A stretch of 53,668 nt of DNA, from positions 1 to 53,668 of the forward strand of contig JAKAIY010000005.1 in assembly GCA_021814145.1 (NCBI GenBank). The letters are read 5' to 3'. The stretch comes from Chloroflexota bacterium (GTDB lineage: Bacteria; Chloroflexota; Ktedonobacteria; Ktedonobacterales; JADMIN01). The notes under the pieces are model-generated. The model was not told where the DNA came from, made no database searches, and saw only the letters and a program-made list of their open reading frames with translations. Below, in pieces: positions 8,600-18,638 of the stretch. The position numbers and the translations under genes were made by a program. Within the stretch, counting starts at the first letter, position 1; the number at the start of each line of letters is the position of its first letter.

Positions 8600-8626
8600 C
8601 CCCCTCTCCCACAGGGAGAGAGGGGG
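8600..8626. repeat. CTCTCCC/GGGAGAG palindrome between eno and the hydrolase gene
   Basis: CTCTCCC and GGGAGAG separated by ACA form a hairpin extended by C-runs and G-runs with a two-base bulge. It lies just after the eno stop codon (reading minus) and may end eno transcripts or be one copy of a dispersed palindromic repeat; only this copy was noticed in the window. Confidence 0.5.
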
Positions 8627-8637
8627 CGGAGGCGCCG

Positions 8638-9987
<1,350 letters not shown>

Positions 9988-10006
9988 TCAAGTCGCAAAG
10001 CTTTAC

Positions 10007-10028
10007 AGCCGCGCGACAACGCGCGGCT
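10007..10028. promoter_or_regulatory. perfect 9-bp hairpin in the eno/moaB divergent region
   Basis: AGCCGCGCG and CGCGCGGCT flank the loop ACAA. It lies about 40 bases upstream of the eno start (minus) and inside the 249-base region separating divergent eno and moaB. A second imperfect inverted repeat (GTAAAG...CTTTAC, about 9982-10006) sits beside it. It could be an operator or a leader structure of the eno transcript. Confidence 0.4.
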
Positions 10029-10215
10029 ACCATCGCCGTTTCCGCTGGGGCGCCGCGCGGGCTGATATGGCCCGGCGCGCCCGCCTGTGATAGCGTATCA
10101 CATCACCACCCAACAGGCAGGCGCGCCCTTGCGCCCAGCCCGCGCGATGCGCTACACCATGAGCGATGGGCGCGGGCGATGGGCGCCCGGCGGGCCGGAG
10201 AAAGGGGCGTGACAC

Positions 10216-10731
10216 ATGAGCGGGCGGATGGTGGGCATTCTGACGATCAGCACGATGGGCGCCGCCGGACAGCGGGAGGATACGTCCGGCGAGGCGATCC
10301 GGGAGCTGGTGGAGGCGGAGCCGCTCGCCGCGACGGTCGTCGAGCGCGCCATCGTCTCCGACGACCGTGACGCCATCGAGCGCACGCTGCGCGCCTGGGC
10401 CGACGAGCGCCATCTCGACCTGATCCTGACCACAGGCGGCACCGGCCTGAGCCCAACCGACATCACCCCTGAAGCCACGCGCGCCGTCCTCGACCGCGAG
10501 GCGCCCGGGATCGCTGAGGCCATGCGCGCCGAGAGCCTGCGCCATACGCCGTTTGGCATGCTCTCGCGCGCAACCGCCGGGATGCGCGGCGCGACGCTAA
10601 TCATCAACCTGCCTGGCAGCCCCAAGGGCGTCCGGGAGTGCCTCACCGCCATCATGCCCGCCCTGCCTCACGCTGTGGACATCGCTTCCGCCCAACAGAC
10701 GGGGCATGGACCGGCAGGCGGACAGGGATGA
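10216..10731 (+). CDS. moaB: molybdenum cofactor biosynthesis protein MoaB/MogA family
   Basis: A 171-residue MogA/MoaB-fold protein that binds and adenylates molybdopterin in the molybdenum cofactor pathway. It begins VGILTISTMGAAGQREDTSG (the typical TISD..S.G..eD.SG block with S-T-M in place of S-D) and contains the substrate-binding block LILTTGGTGLSPTDITPEAT and the end INLPGSPKGVRECL, which are highly characteristic. A GGAGAAAGGGG site precedes the ATG. No other Moco genes are in the window. It is convergent with the padR gene, 36 bases apart. Confidence 0.92.
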   Translation: MSGRMVGILTISTMGAAGQREDTSGEAIRELVEAEPLAATVVERAIVSDDRDAIERTLRAWADERHLDLILTTGGTGLSPTDITPEATRAVLDREAPGIAEAMRAESLRHTPFGMLSRATAGMRGATLIINLPGSPKGVRECLTAIMPALPHAVDIASAQQTGHGPAGGQG

Positions 10732-10767
10732 GCAGGGCGGTAGCGCGCGGCAGCGATCTCTCTCGCC

Positions 10768-11349
10768 CTACTCGCCCGCTCGCTCCGGCGCCGCCAGCCG
10801 CTCCAGCGCGCCAGCCAGCCAGGCGCGATCGGCGCGCAGCAGGGTGAGCTGGCGCTCGATAGTAAGATCCACGCCAAGGCCCAGACCGTGGCTCGGTGAC
10901 TGTTCGTAGAGCATGATCTGGCTGTCCAGCCGGGCGAGACGCCGCCGCAACAGCGCCAGCCCTTCCTCTCGCGGCAGGGCGTCGAGGAACATCAGCCCCA
11001 CGTCGCCAGCCGACGCCACGCGGTCAGCCTCGGCCAGATTGGCGCGCAGCAGCTCCAGGAAGCGCGCCTCGCCCGACGGGGTGATCGCGTAGACCTTGCG
11101 CGGAGGCCGCGCGCCCTCACGCTCGATGTGGACACTGACCGCGCCGCTCTGCTCCAGCCGGTCGAGCAGGGCGTAAGCGGTGGGCTTCTTCATGTCGGTG
11201 ACATGGGCCAGGTCGCGCTCGATCAGCTCGTTGATCTGATAGCCGTGCTGGCTCTGCCCGCGCAGGATACCGAGCAGCAGCAGCGCCCGCTCATCCACGC
11301 TGGTCGTGGTGGTCGCCGCCATGGAACTTGCGTGACTGGCGGAATCCAT
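10768..11349 (-). CDS. PadR-family transcriptional regulator
   Basis: A 193-residue PadR-type repressor. The ATG at 11349 (minus) is preferred to an upstream ATG at 11418 because GAGGAGGG precedes it. The N-terminal winged helix shows LLLLGILRGQSQHGYQINEL, KKPTAYALLDRLEQSG and RPPRKVYAITPSGEARFLEL, the standard PadR pattern; the C-terminal part is the helical dimerisation region (LRRRLARLDSQIMLYEQSP). It lies divergent to a TetA-like exporter gene; the intergenic region carries two TAGTCA/TGACTA-type inverted repeats, one over the exporter -35 box. The likely role is ligand-responsive repression of the exporter and of itself (inference). Confidence 0.9.
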   Translation of the reverse strand: MDSASHASSMAATTTTSVDERALLLLGILRGQSQHGYQINELIERDLAHVTDMKKPTAYALLDRLEQSGAVSVHIEREGARPPRKVYAITPSGEARFLELLRANLAEADRVASAGDVGLMFLDALPREEGLALLRRRLARLDSQIMLYEQSPSHGLGLGVDLTIERQLTLLRADRAWLAGALERLAAPERAGE

Positions 11350-11410
11350 CGTGTTCACCTGGCCCTCCTCACGACCTTCACACCTCCCGCGTGGTCGTCG
11401 TTCAATCAGT

Positions 11411-11428
11411 ATAGTCACATTTGACTAT
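11411..11428. promoter_or_regulatory. operator 1: ATAGTCA-N4-TGACTAT
   Basis: A perfect inverted repeat with 7-base arms and a CATT spacer. It overlaps the TTGACT -35 box (11421-11426) of the exporter promoter and lies 62 bases before the padR start, so a bound dimer would block the exporter promoter. Confidence 0.7.
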
Positions 11429-11449
11429 TGCGCGACAAGATGCTATACC
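11421..11449 (+). promoter_or_regulatory. sigma-70 promoter of the TetA-like exporter gene
   Basis: TTGACT at 11421-11426, a 17-base spacer and TATACC at 11444-11449. The box arrangement is near consensus and leads into the exporter gene at 11526. It is overlapped by operator 1 and followed by operator 2. Confidence 0.65.
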
Positions 11450-11455
11450 TTGATT

Positions 11456-11470
11456 GGTCACGCATGACTA
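11456..11470. promoter_or_regulatory. operator 2: GTCA-N4-TGAC near the expected start of transcription
   Basis: GTCACGCATGAC has the same half-site and four-base spacing as operator 1. The centres are 43 bases apart, about four helical turns, so both sites face the same side of the helix and could be bridged by two PadR dimers. Confidence 0.6.
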
Positions 11471-11525
11471 GCGGGACACGGCGGCCTGGCGGGCTGTCCG
11501 CGTCGAGGGACAGGGGTATCGCGAG

Positions 11526-12758
11526 ATGCGAGGCAAAGGACGGTCGCCACTGCTGTTGATGGCGCTGACCGTATTCATTGACATCGCGGGATTTGGGCTG
11601 ATCCTGCCGCTGCTGCCATTCTGGGCTGAGAAATTGGGGGCGAACCCCGCACAGGTGGGGCTCATTCTGACCGTCTACGCGCTGGCGCAGTTCCTCTTTA
11701 CTCCATTGCTGGGATCGCTCTCCGACCGCTTCGGACGCAAGCCGGTCATCATCGGCTCGCTCCTGATCGAGGCGCTGTCATTCGCGCTGACCGCGCTGTC
11801 GGGCGCGCTCTGGATGTTGCTGGCGGCGCGGTTCATTGGTGGCATGGGCGCGTCGAACATCGGCACGGCGCAGGCGGTGGTGGCGGACACCACCCCGCCG
11901 GAGAAGCGTGCGCGCGGCATGGGGCTGATTGGCGCCTCCATCGGGCTGGGCTTTGTGATTGGCCCGGCGGTGGGTGGCGCGCTGTCGGGCATCGGCGCCG
12001 CCCTGCCTTTCTGGGTGGCGATGGCTGTCGCGCTGGCGAACGCGGCGCTGGCGCTGGCGCTGCTGCCGGAGACGCGCAAGGCGCGGTCGGGAGCGGCCAC
12101 CAAGGCGCGTGTGGCGCCACTGGCGGGCTGGAGGCGGACACTGCGCGACCCGGCGCTGGCGCGGCTGGTGACGATCAACCTGCTCTTCACGCTGGCGTTC
12201 ACGGCGATGGAGACGGTTTTCCCGCTGTTCACGCAACAGGCGTACGGCTGGATGGCCAGGGAAAATGGCTATATTTTCACCTATGTCGGCATGATCGTCG
12301 TGCTGACGCAGGGCGGGCTGGTCGGCCAGATTGTCCGGCGGATTGGCGAGCGCGCGACGATGATTCTGGGTCTGGGGCTGCTGGCGGTGGGCTTGCTGCT
12401 CCTGCCGCTAGGGACGGCGCTGTGGGCGCTGCTGGTGGCGCTGGCCCTGCTGAGCGCCGGCGATGGCGCGGTGACGCCTTCCTCCTCGGCGCTCCTCTCC
12501 TTCGCCGCGCCAGAGGACGCCCAGGGCGCGACGCTCGGCGTCGCGCAGGGCATGGCGGGGCTGGGTCGGGTCATCGGCCCGGTGACGGCGGGCGCGCTGT
12601 ACGGCGCGTTCGGTCCCGCCTCGCCCTTCATGGCTGGCGGCGCGCTGGCGCTGGCGGCGCTGCTGATCGCGTTGCCCCACCTGCCCGGCCCGCGCGAACG
12701 CAAAACGGCTCCCACGGCTGACAGCAGGGTACAGACTGAAGAGGCCAGCGTGGCCTGA
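11526..12758 (+). CDS. MFS drug exporter, TetA-like (DHA1 family)
   Basis: A 410-residue 12-TM major facilitator. It begins LLMALTVFIDIAGFGLILPL, typical of TetA/DHA1 antiporters, with motif A GSLSDRFGRKPVIIGS between TM2 and TM3, motif B-like FIGGMGASNIGTAQAVVAD, and motif C-like GLGFVIGPAVGGALSG in TM5. The family exports tetracyclines or other drugs in exchange for protons; actual substrate unknown. No obvious SD is seen close to the ATG at 11526 (GCGAG only). The promoter and two operators upstream link it to the divergent PadR regulator. A strong hairpin follows the stop. Confidence 0.88.
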   Translation: MRGKGRSPLLLMALTVFIDIAGFGLILPLLPFWAEKLGANPAQVGLILTVYALAQFLFTPLLGSLSDRFGRKPVIIGSLLIEALSFALTALSGALWMLLAARFIGGMGASNIGTAQAVVADTTPPEKRARGMGLIGASIGLGFVIGPAVGGALSGIGAALPFWVAMAVALANAALALALLPETRKARSGAATKARVAPLAGWRRTLRDPALARLVTINLLFTLAFTAMETVFPLFTQQAYGWMARENGYIFTYVGMIVVLTQGGLVGQIVRRIGERATMILGLGLLAVGLLLLPLGTALWALLVALALLSAGDGAVTPSSSALLSFAAPEDAQGATLGVAQGMAGLGRVIGPVTAGALYGAFGPASPFMAGGALALAALLIALPHLPGPRERKTAPTADSRVQTEEASVA

Positions 12759-12784
12759 GGCGCGCTTCGCGGCCCAAACCAATC

Positions 12785-12827
12785 GCTCCCAGCGGCGCTA
12801 CGAAAAGAGGCTGGGGCCGCTGGGAGC
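12785..12827. terminator. bidirectional terminator-like hairpin
   Basis: GCTCCCAGCGGC (12785-12796) and GCCGCTGGGAGC (12816-12827) form a perfect 12-bp stem with a 19-base loop, between the convergent exporter and membrane-protein genes. No clear T-run follows. Confidence 0.6.
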
Positions 12828-12859
12828 AAGCGGGCGCTTCTTCCCTCAGCCAGGCTGGC

Positions 12860-13516
12860 TCACTCGTGGAACAGGAGCAAGACGCCCATCAGCAAGCCCG
12901 GAACGTAGTGAAATACTGGCAGCGTATCGCCCTGGATGAACAGCAGGATCAGCATTGCGACGCTAAAGATCACTGTCGCCCATCCACTCCATGCGGGCAA
13001 GAGCCCGGACAGAAGCAAGGCGCATCCATACACCGCGAGTGCGAGGAATCCGATAACGGCATAGATGTAGAAGAGCGCGCTTCCCCACTGCGCTAGCGGC
13101 TCGTAATAGGCAGGAATGGCGCCCGGAGAGCCTGACGCGGTCAGGTCCTGGGCGGCTCGCGTCATGACTGCGAAGCGGTACGCCGAGAAGATCACCCATA
13201 TAATGACCGCCAGGAGCATGCCAATCAGGCCCAGCCGGGAGAATGTAAGCTCCTTAACGCTCTCCAGTTGCGTCGTGAGCATGCTCAGCCCAGCCAAGAG
13301 GACGACAGCCGCCGCGCCCAGGAGGATGTTGCACCAGCGCCATGCGCCCGAATTGCCCGCGATGGCCAGCAATTGCTCGCGTTCGGGCAGGGTGTAGATG
13401 CCCGCGTTTCCCTTGGCTCCCACGAGCGGGAGCGTCGCGCCAACGGCGAAAATGAGAAAAGACAATATCAGCAGAGCGCCGGTAACGAAGTACTGATTGA
13501 AATAATTCAACGCCAT
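12860..13516 (-). CDS. integral membrane protein of unknown function
   Basis: A 218-residue protein with about six hydrophobic segments. The ATG at 13516 (minus) follows AAAGGGG at good spacing; an in-frame ATG nine codons upstream would precede that site. It begins MALNYFNQYFVTGALLILSF and ends with LLMGVLLLFHE. One soluble loop near residue 40 carries LPEREQLLAIAGNSG. I recognise no named family; the layout (first TM, loop, then paired TMs) is like small DUF4386/DUF-type bacterial membrane proteins, but this is not secure. Convergent with the TetA-like exporter. Confidence 0.65.
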   Translation of the reverse strand: MALNYFNQYFVTGALLILSFLIFAVGATLPLVGAKGNAGIYTLPEREQLLAIAGNSGAWRWCNILLGAAAVVLLAGLSMLTTQLESVKELTFSRLGLIGMLLAVIIWVIFSAYRFAVMTRAAQDLTASGSPGAIPAYYEPLAQWGSALFYIYAVIGFLALAVYGCALLLSGLLPAWSGWATVIFSVAMLILLFIQGDTLPVFHYVPGLLMGVLLLFHE

Positions 13517-13948
13517 GATGATCCCCTTTCTTTGATCCCTCAAAAACCGCGTGTCGCCTTCTCAAGCTGCTCCATACGCCTTTCAGCTTCCAAAAGCAGC
13601 AACCAGAATGAGCAGCGCGCCAGCTATGCGCGGTATAGTGAGCAGTCCACTGCCAGCCATGTTGCCCTCCCCGCTTCTTTCACACGGGGATCGCCATCTC
13701 CGGCGCCGAGAAAAGGTGAATGGTTGCGTCGCACCCATGCGGTAGCTACCCGCTCCAGCTACGAGAGCAAAAGGAGTATGCGCGATCATCTGGCCCCCAG
13801 AGACGCGCGATTGGCTTCGAGCGAAGAGATCGTCCTCTGACCTCGCCAGTCTTGCCTGGAATCCTACTCCAGCGCCATGCCAGGCGTCATGCGGATTTTG
13901 GCTGATTGAGACGGCGTATCGGCTGAATGCGCAAGGGTGGCGGCGGCG
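13517..13948. other. gene-free intergenic region
   Basis: About 430 bases between two minus-strand genes. No reading frame here shows family motifs or a convincing ribosome site. It must carry the promoter of the membrane-protein gene at 12860-13516, but I cannot identify -35/-10 boxes with confidence. Confidence 0.5.
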
Positions 13949-14656
13949 TTACTCCCGCCGCTCCAGCTCCGCCAGATGCTCCCAGCTATGCTCCAGCGTG
14001 CGGCGGATGGCCTTGTGGAACGTGCGCGGGCCAGCGGGGAGCTGGCGAACGGCGGCGCGCTGCTCTGGCGTGGCGGCGCGGGCGCGCTCGGCCACCATCT
14101 CGCCCGCCTGGCGCAGCGCATCCGGCAGGGCGATCTCGCCGCGCTCGGCGGCGGTGTGTAGCCGCGAGAAGCCGGGCGCGCCACCCAACGCGGCGGCCAG
14201 ATAGCTCCCCTCGGCGCTAAGGACGTGCAGCGCGATGGCGCGGGCCGTGCGGCCACCGCCCGGTGGCGCCGCATCCAGTTCCGCGCCGGTATGGCGGGCG
14301 AGCCAGCCGGCCAGCTCGTCGCAGAGCCCGCGCGCACGCTTCAGGCAGGTCTCGATCTCGGCGTCTGTCAGCGGCTCCAGGTCGGGGCCGAAGGTGATAT
14401 AGGGCGAGCCATTGCCCAGCCAGTCGCCTTCGGTGATATGCTCGACCACCCGCGTCTCGAACGGCGCGTCGGGCGTGACCGGCTCGCTGTGGCGGGCGAG
14501 GAAGCGCAGGTAGGCGCGGATCGCCTCCGGTGTGGCGTCCAGCGCCGCCTCGGTGGTTGGCCCTGTCGCCACACAGCCCAGCAGCTCCAGCGCGTGGACC
14601 ATCGTCTTGCGGCGCTTCGGGCCAGATTCCAGATAGAGGCTGTAGGTCGTCGCCAT
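13949..14656 (-). CDS. DinB/YfiT-like four-helix protein with N-terminal HicB-like domain
   Basis: A 235-residue protein. The ATG at 14656 is preferred to the one at 14665 since AAGAAGGG is then about ten bases upstream. Residues about 1-58 (TYSLYLESGPKRRKTMVHAL ... AIRAYLRFLARH) resemble the HicB-like fold seen as an N-terminal part of some DinB-like proteins. The rest is helical with a possible metal-ligand histidine in IALHVLSAEGSYLAAALGG and two near the end in LEHSWEHLAELE, as in DinB/mycothiol-dependent enzymes. Function within that superfamily (thiol transferase or metal-dependent hydrolase) is unknown. The gene is divergent from purL. Confidence 0.7.
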   Translation of the reverse strand: MATTYSLYLESGPKRRKTMVHALELLGCVATGPTTEAALDATPEAIRAYLRFLARHSEPVTPDAPFETRVVEHITEGDWLGNGSPYITFGPDLEPLTDAEIETCLKRARGLCDELAGWLARHTGAELDAAPPGGGRTARAIALHVLSAEGSYLAAALGGAPGFSRLHTAAERGEIALPDALRQAGEMVAERARAATPEQRAAVRQLPAGPRTFHKAIRRTLEHSWEHLAELERRE

Positions 14657-14791
14657 AGAAGTCATCCCTTCTTAGTCGCGCAGGCGGGCTTCGTGGCCGC
14701 CAGGCCCATAGGCGCGGCTGCGGTGGCCAGCCTCCTACGCGCATCATGATAGCAGGTAGGGTAAGGGCTGCGGCGCTCGCGCGCTGGGCGG

Positions 14792-14797
14792 TATACT
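14792..14797 (+). promoter_or_regulatory. -10 element (GGTATACT context) upstream of purL
   Basis: TATACT preceded by GCGG lies 60 bases before the purL GTG start. No good -35 box is visible. It is one member of a recurring GGTATACT set in this window. Confidence 0.45.
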
Positions 14798-14856
14798 GGA
14801 GTGTCCGTTGACTAGCGCGCGCCCGCCAAGCGCCAACCATATGAGGAGCCACATCC

Positions 14857-17244
14857 GTGACCAGCGATACGTCGCCGTCCACCAGGCAGCCGTCCGTGAC
14901 GCCGGACGCCATTCCATCCGAGGCGTTCGAGATTGACCAGCGGGAGCTGGATGAGGTGGCGCTCAGCCGCCAGGAATACGCCTGGATCGTCGAGTTGCTG
15001 GGCCGCGCGCCCAACCGGCTGGAGCTAGGCCTCTTTGGCGCGATGTGGAGCGAGCACTGCGGCTACAAGAACAGCCGCCCGCTGCTCAAGCGCTTCCCCT
15101 CCACGGGCGAGCGCGTGCTGCTGAAGGTCGGCGAGGAGAACGCCGGCGCGGTGGACATCGGCGATGGCCAGGCTGTTGTCTTCAAGATCGAGAGCCATAA
15201 CCATCCCAGCGCCATCGAGCCGTACCAGGGCGCGGCTACCGGCGTCGGCGGCATCGTGCGCGACATCTTCACGATGGGCGCGCGACCCATCGCCCTGCTC
15301 GATTCGCTGCGCTTTGGCCCACTGGCCGCGCCGCGCAACCGCTATCTCTTCCACGGTGTTGTCGGCGGCATTGGCGGCTACGGCAACTGTCTGGGCATCC
15401 CGACCGTCGCGGGCGAGATTTACTTCGACGAGAGCTACAGCGGCAACCCCCTTGTCAACGCGATGTGCGTCGGGCTGGTCGAGTCGGGCAAGCTCATCCC
15501 GGCGAAAGCGACAGGGGCGGGCAATCCTGTGCTGGTGGTGGGCGCGGCGACGGGCCGCGACGGCATTCACGGCGCCACATTCGCCTCTGTCGAGCTGGAC
15601 GAGTCCTCGGAGGAGCGGCGACCCGCCGTGCAGGTTGGCGATCCCTTCACCGAGAAGCTGCTGATGGAGGCCTGTCTGGAACTGCGCGACACGGACTGGA
15701 TCGCGGGCATGCAGGACCTTGGCGCGGCGGGCTTGACCAGCAGCACGGTGGAGAGCGCGCACAAGGGCGGGTCTGGCATCGAGCTGGATGTGCTGCTGGT
15801 CCCCCGGCGCGAGTCCGGCATGACGCCCTATGACATCATGCTCTCCGAATCGCAGGAGCGCAAGCTAGTTATCGCCAAAGCGGGGCATGAGGATGACGTG
15901 CGGCGGCTATTCGCCAAGTGGGGGCTGCGTTCCGCCGTCATCGGCCAGGTGATCCCTGAGCGCGTGATCCGCGTACGGGAAGGCGACCAGATTGTGGCGG
16001 AAATACCCACCGAATACCTGACTGAGCGCACGCCAAGCTATACCCACGCCGGCGTCGAGCCGCCAGAGCTGCGCGACCTGTGGGCCTTCGACTACGAGGC
16101 GCTGCGCGGCGCCCTGCCTGGCGCGAATGACGCGCTGGCGCGGCTGCTGGCCTCGCCCGACCTGTGCAGCCGCGAGGATGTCTACCGCACCTATGACACG
16201 ATGGTCGGCACGAACACCATCATCGGGCCAGGCAGTGACGCCGCCGCGCTGCGTGTGACGCCGCCGGCGGACGATCCGGCGCTCCAGGCGATTGGCGTCG
16301 CGCCAGCGAACAGGCTGAAGGCTCTGGCGCTCACGACCGATGGCAACGGGCGCCTGACGTACCTCGACCCGTTCAACGGCGGCGCGCTGGCGGTGGCTGA
16401 GGCGGCGCGCAACTGCGTCGTCACCGGCGCGCGCCCGCTGGCGCTGACGAACTGCCTCAACTTCGGCGCGCCAGAGAAGCCCTCGGCCTACTTCCAGATG
16501 GAGCGCGCCATTGATGGCATGGCCGCCGCCGCTACCGCGCTGGAAACCCCGGTCATCTCCGGCAACGCCAGCCTCTACAACGAGAGCTTCGGCCAGGGCA
16601 TCTACCCCACGCCAGTGGTCGGCATGGTGGGCCTGATCGAGGGGCGCGCGCCCACTCCCAGCGCCTGGCGGGCTGAGGGTGATGTCGTCGCGCTGCTCGG
16701 CGGCTGGTCCGCTGAAGCGGGCGAGCTCGGCGGCTCGACCTATCTCGCGACGATCCACGGGACGGTAGCGGGCCACCCGCCGCTGCTGGATCTCGACCGT
16801 GAGCGCGCCGTCCAGGCGGCGACGCTGGAAGGGATCGAGGCGGAACTGATTCGCTCGGCGCACGACTGCTCGGATGGCGGGCTGGCTGTGGCGCTGGCGG
16901 AATGCGCGATCTGGTCAGATATTGGCCTGCGCGGCGAAGCGGCGCTGCCCGCTGGCGCGGAGGGCGACGCGCTGGCCACGCTGGCGGCGCTCTTCGGCGA
17001 AGCGCCCTCGCGCATCATCGTTTCCGTCGCGGCGGAACGCTACGCGGAGCTGGCGGATCTGGCCCGCGCGCATGGCGTCCCGCTGACGCGCCTGGGCGTG
17101 GCGGAAGGCGACCGTCTGACCTTCGCGGGCGGCCTCGATGTGGCGGTGGATGAGCTGCGCGCGGCCTGGAGCGGCGGCCTGGCCCGCGCGCTTGGAGCCG
17201 GTGACGCCGAGCAGGTGGCGGAGGCGCTGGGCCACCAGGGGTAG
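14857..17244 (+). CDS. purL: phosphoribosylformylglycinamidine synthase, PurL subunit
   Basis: A 795-residue protein of the small-PurL (PurLQS) type, slightly longer than the usual ~740. It converts FGAR and glutamine-derived ammonia to FGAM in purine synthesis, acting with PurQ and PurS, which are not in this window. The start is a GTG preceded by GAGGAG eight bases upstream. Diagnostic blocks: [89 protein letters not shown] and [16 protein letters not shown]. The N-terminal 35 residues are Ser/Thr/Pro-rich and account for the extra length. Stop codon TAG. Confidence 0.96.
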   Translation: MTSDTSPSTRQPSVTPDAIPSEAFEIDQRELDEVALSRQEYAWIVELLGRAPNRLELGLFGAMWSEHCGYKNSRPLLKRFPSTGERVLLKVGEENAGAVDIGDGQAVVFKIESHNHPSAIEPYQGAATGVGGIVRDIFTMGARPIALLDSLRFGPLAAPRNRYLFHGVVGGIGGYGNCLGIPTVAGEIYFDESYSGNPLVNAMCVGLVESGKLIPAKATGAGNPVLVVGAATGRDGIHGATFASVELDESSEERRPAVQVGDPFTEKLLMEACLELRDTDWIAGMQDLGAAGLTSSTVESAHKGGSGIELDVLLVPRRESGMTPYDIMLSESQERKLVIAKAGHEDDVRRLFAKWGLRSAVIGQVIPERVIRVREGDQIVAEIPTEYLTERTPSYTHAGVEPPELRDLWAFDYEALRGALPGANDALARLLASPDLCSREDVYRTYDTMVGTNTIIGPGSDAAALRVTPPADDPALQAIGVAPANRLKALALTTDGNGRLTYLDPFNGGALAVAEAARNCVVTGARPLALTNCLNFGAPEKPSAYFQMERAIDGMAAAATALETPVISGNASLYNESFGQGIYPTPVVGMVGLIEGRAPTPSAWRAEGDVVALLGGWSAEAGELGGSTYLATIHGTVAGHPPLLDLDRERAVQAATLEGIEAELIRSAHDCSDGGLAVALAECAIWSDIGLRGEAALPAGAEGDALATLAALFGEAPSRIIVSVAAERYAELADLARAHGVPLTRLGVAEGDRLTFAGGLDVAVDELRAAWSGGLARALGAGDAEQVAEALGHQG

Positions 17245-17339
17245 GCGGAAGAAGCTGGCGCCATTGCCATTCGTGAAGAGCGCCGCAAGGCCGCGGCGGC
17301 TTCTTCAGATGACATAATATCAAGGTCACATCCTCCCGG

Positions 17340-17374
17340 CTGGTGGCGTGGCTCCGTGCGAGCCGCGCCACCAG
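17340..17374 (+). promoter_or_regulatory. 15-bp hairpin in the leader of the methyltransferase gene
   Basis: Positions 17340-17354 pair with 17360-17374 (CTGGTGGCG...CGCCACCAG outside, GGCTC/GAGCC inside, one T-G pair) around a five-base loop. It ends 16 bases before an ideal AAGGAGGT ribosome site. It may end purL transcripts or shape the leader of the next gene; there is no T-run. Confidence 0.55.
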
Positions 17375-17405
17375 CCAGCGCGCTCATCTCAAGGAGGTCG
17401 GAGAT

Positions 17406-18638
17406 ATGCGACCCGAGCCAGAACATCGCCAGCTTCAGCAAGGCGCGCCGCCGCTCGCCCCCCTTGCCCCCGTGGATGAGGCGGAGGCGGCCCGGCTCCG
17501 GGCGGAGATGGTGGAGCGGCTGCGCGCGGCTGGCGCGGTCCATGATCCAGCGGTGGAGCAGGCGCTGCTGAGCGTGCCGCGCCACCTGTTCCTGCCGCGT
17601 AAGCCGCTCGCCGGGGCCTATGAAAATGTGGCGGTGGCGACACGCTGGGAGCAGGGCGCGACGGTTAGCTCGGTCTCCCAGCCAGAGATCGTAGCGATGA
17701 TGCTGGAGCAGCTTCACGTCACGCCAGGCATGCGCGTGCTGGAGATTGGCGCGGGCGCGGGCTATAACGCGGCGCTGCTGGCGGAGCTGGTTGGCCCGGC
17801 GGGCAGCGTGACGACGATTGAGCTGGACCCGGAACTGGCGGGTGAGGCGGCGGCGCATCTGGCGGCGGCGGGCTACTCTCCGGCGCGGGCGCGGGTGATC
17901 GCGGGTGACGGCTGGATGGGCTGGGCGGAGGGCGCGCCGTGGGACCGCATCGAGGTGACGGCTGGCGTCTGGGACATCAGCCCGGCATGGGTCGAGCAGC
18001 TTGCCGATGGCGGAATGCTGCTGGCGCCACTGTGGCTGGGCGTATCAGACGTGAGCGTGGCGCTGCGCAAGCGGGCGGGCAGGCTGGTAAGCGAGTCATG
18101 GACGCTGTGCGGCTTCGTGCGGCTGCGCGGGGAAGGCGCGGGCCAGCCGCCAGTGGCGCGCCTCAGCGGGCGGCGGAGTCTGTCGGGGCCGGGCGCTGAG
18201 GCGCTCGCGCCGCGCGTGGCGCAGGCGCTCGCGCTGCCCTCGCGGCGGCTGCGCCTCGACAATCCGGGGCCGGGCTTTATCTCTACCCTGGCGCTGCTGG
18301 CGGGTGGCATGCTGACGCTGTGGCAGGGCGGACCAGGCGGGCTGGGCCGCCCGCGCGGGCGCTACGCGCTCTACTGTGAAGGCCCGGACGGCCCCTCGCT
18401 GGTCCTCTTCCCCCAGCAGTCATCATCGCTGCTGGCGTTCGGCGGAACGGCGGCGGAGCGCTTCGTGCGCGAGCAGGCGGCGGCGCATCGCGCGCGCGGG
18501 ACGCTCCCGCCCGGCGCCTGGCGCCTGACCGTTTGGCCCGCGCCGGACGCGCCGCCCGAGCGGGAGGGCGTGATACGCCAGCGGACGCCACACTGGGTCT
18601 ATGACATCAGTGTGGCGGAATGGACGCGGACAGGCTAG
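17406..18638 (+). CDS. protein-L-isoaspartate O-methyltransferase-like protein, long form
   Basis: A 410-residue protein. The ATG at 17406 follows the near-perfect AAGGAGGT site at 17391-17398. Residues about 30-215 are PCMT-like: VPRHLFLPRKPLAGAYENVA, TVSSVSQPEIVAMMLEQL, then SAM motif I VLEIGAGAGYNAALLAEL and VTTIELDPELAGEA and VIAGDGWMGWAEGAPWDRI. The classic enzyme is ~210 residues and repairs isoaspartyl residues; this one has an extra ~190-residue C-terminal domain of unknown function. Long PCMT-type proteins of this kind occur in actinobacteria and Chloroflexota, sometimes modifying peptides; no precursor peptide gene is visible here. It ends in a shared CTAG with the convergent htrA gene. 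Confidence 0.82.
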   Translation: MRPEPEHRQLQQGAPPLAPLAPVDEAEAARLRAEMVERLRAAGAVHDPAVEQALLSVPRHLFLPRKPLAGAYENVAVATRWEQGATVSSVSQPEIVAMMLEQLHVTPGMRVLEIGAGAGYNAALLAELVGPAGSVTTIELDPELAGEAAAHLAAAGYSPARARVIAGDGWMGWAEGAPWDRIEVTAGVWDISPAWVEQLADGGMLLAPLWLGVSDVSVALRKRAGRLVSESWTLCGFVRLRGEGAGQPPVARLSGRRSLSGPGAEALAPRVAQALALPSRRLRLDNPGPGFISTLALLAGGMLTLWQGGPGGLGRPRGRYALYCEGPDGPSLVLFPQQSSSLLAFGGTAAERFVREQAAAHRARGTLPPGAWRLTVWPAPDAPPEREGVIRQRTPHWVYDISVAEWTRTG

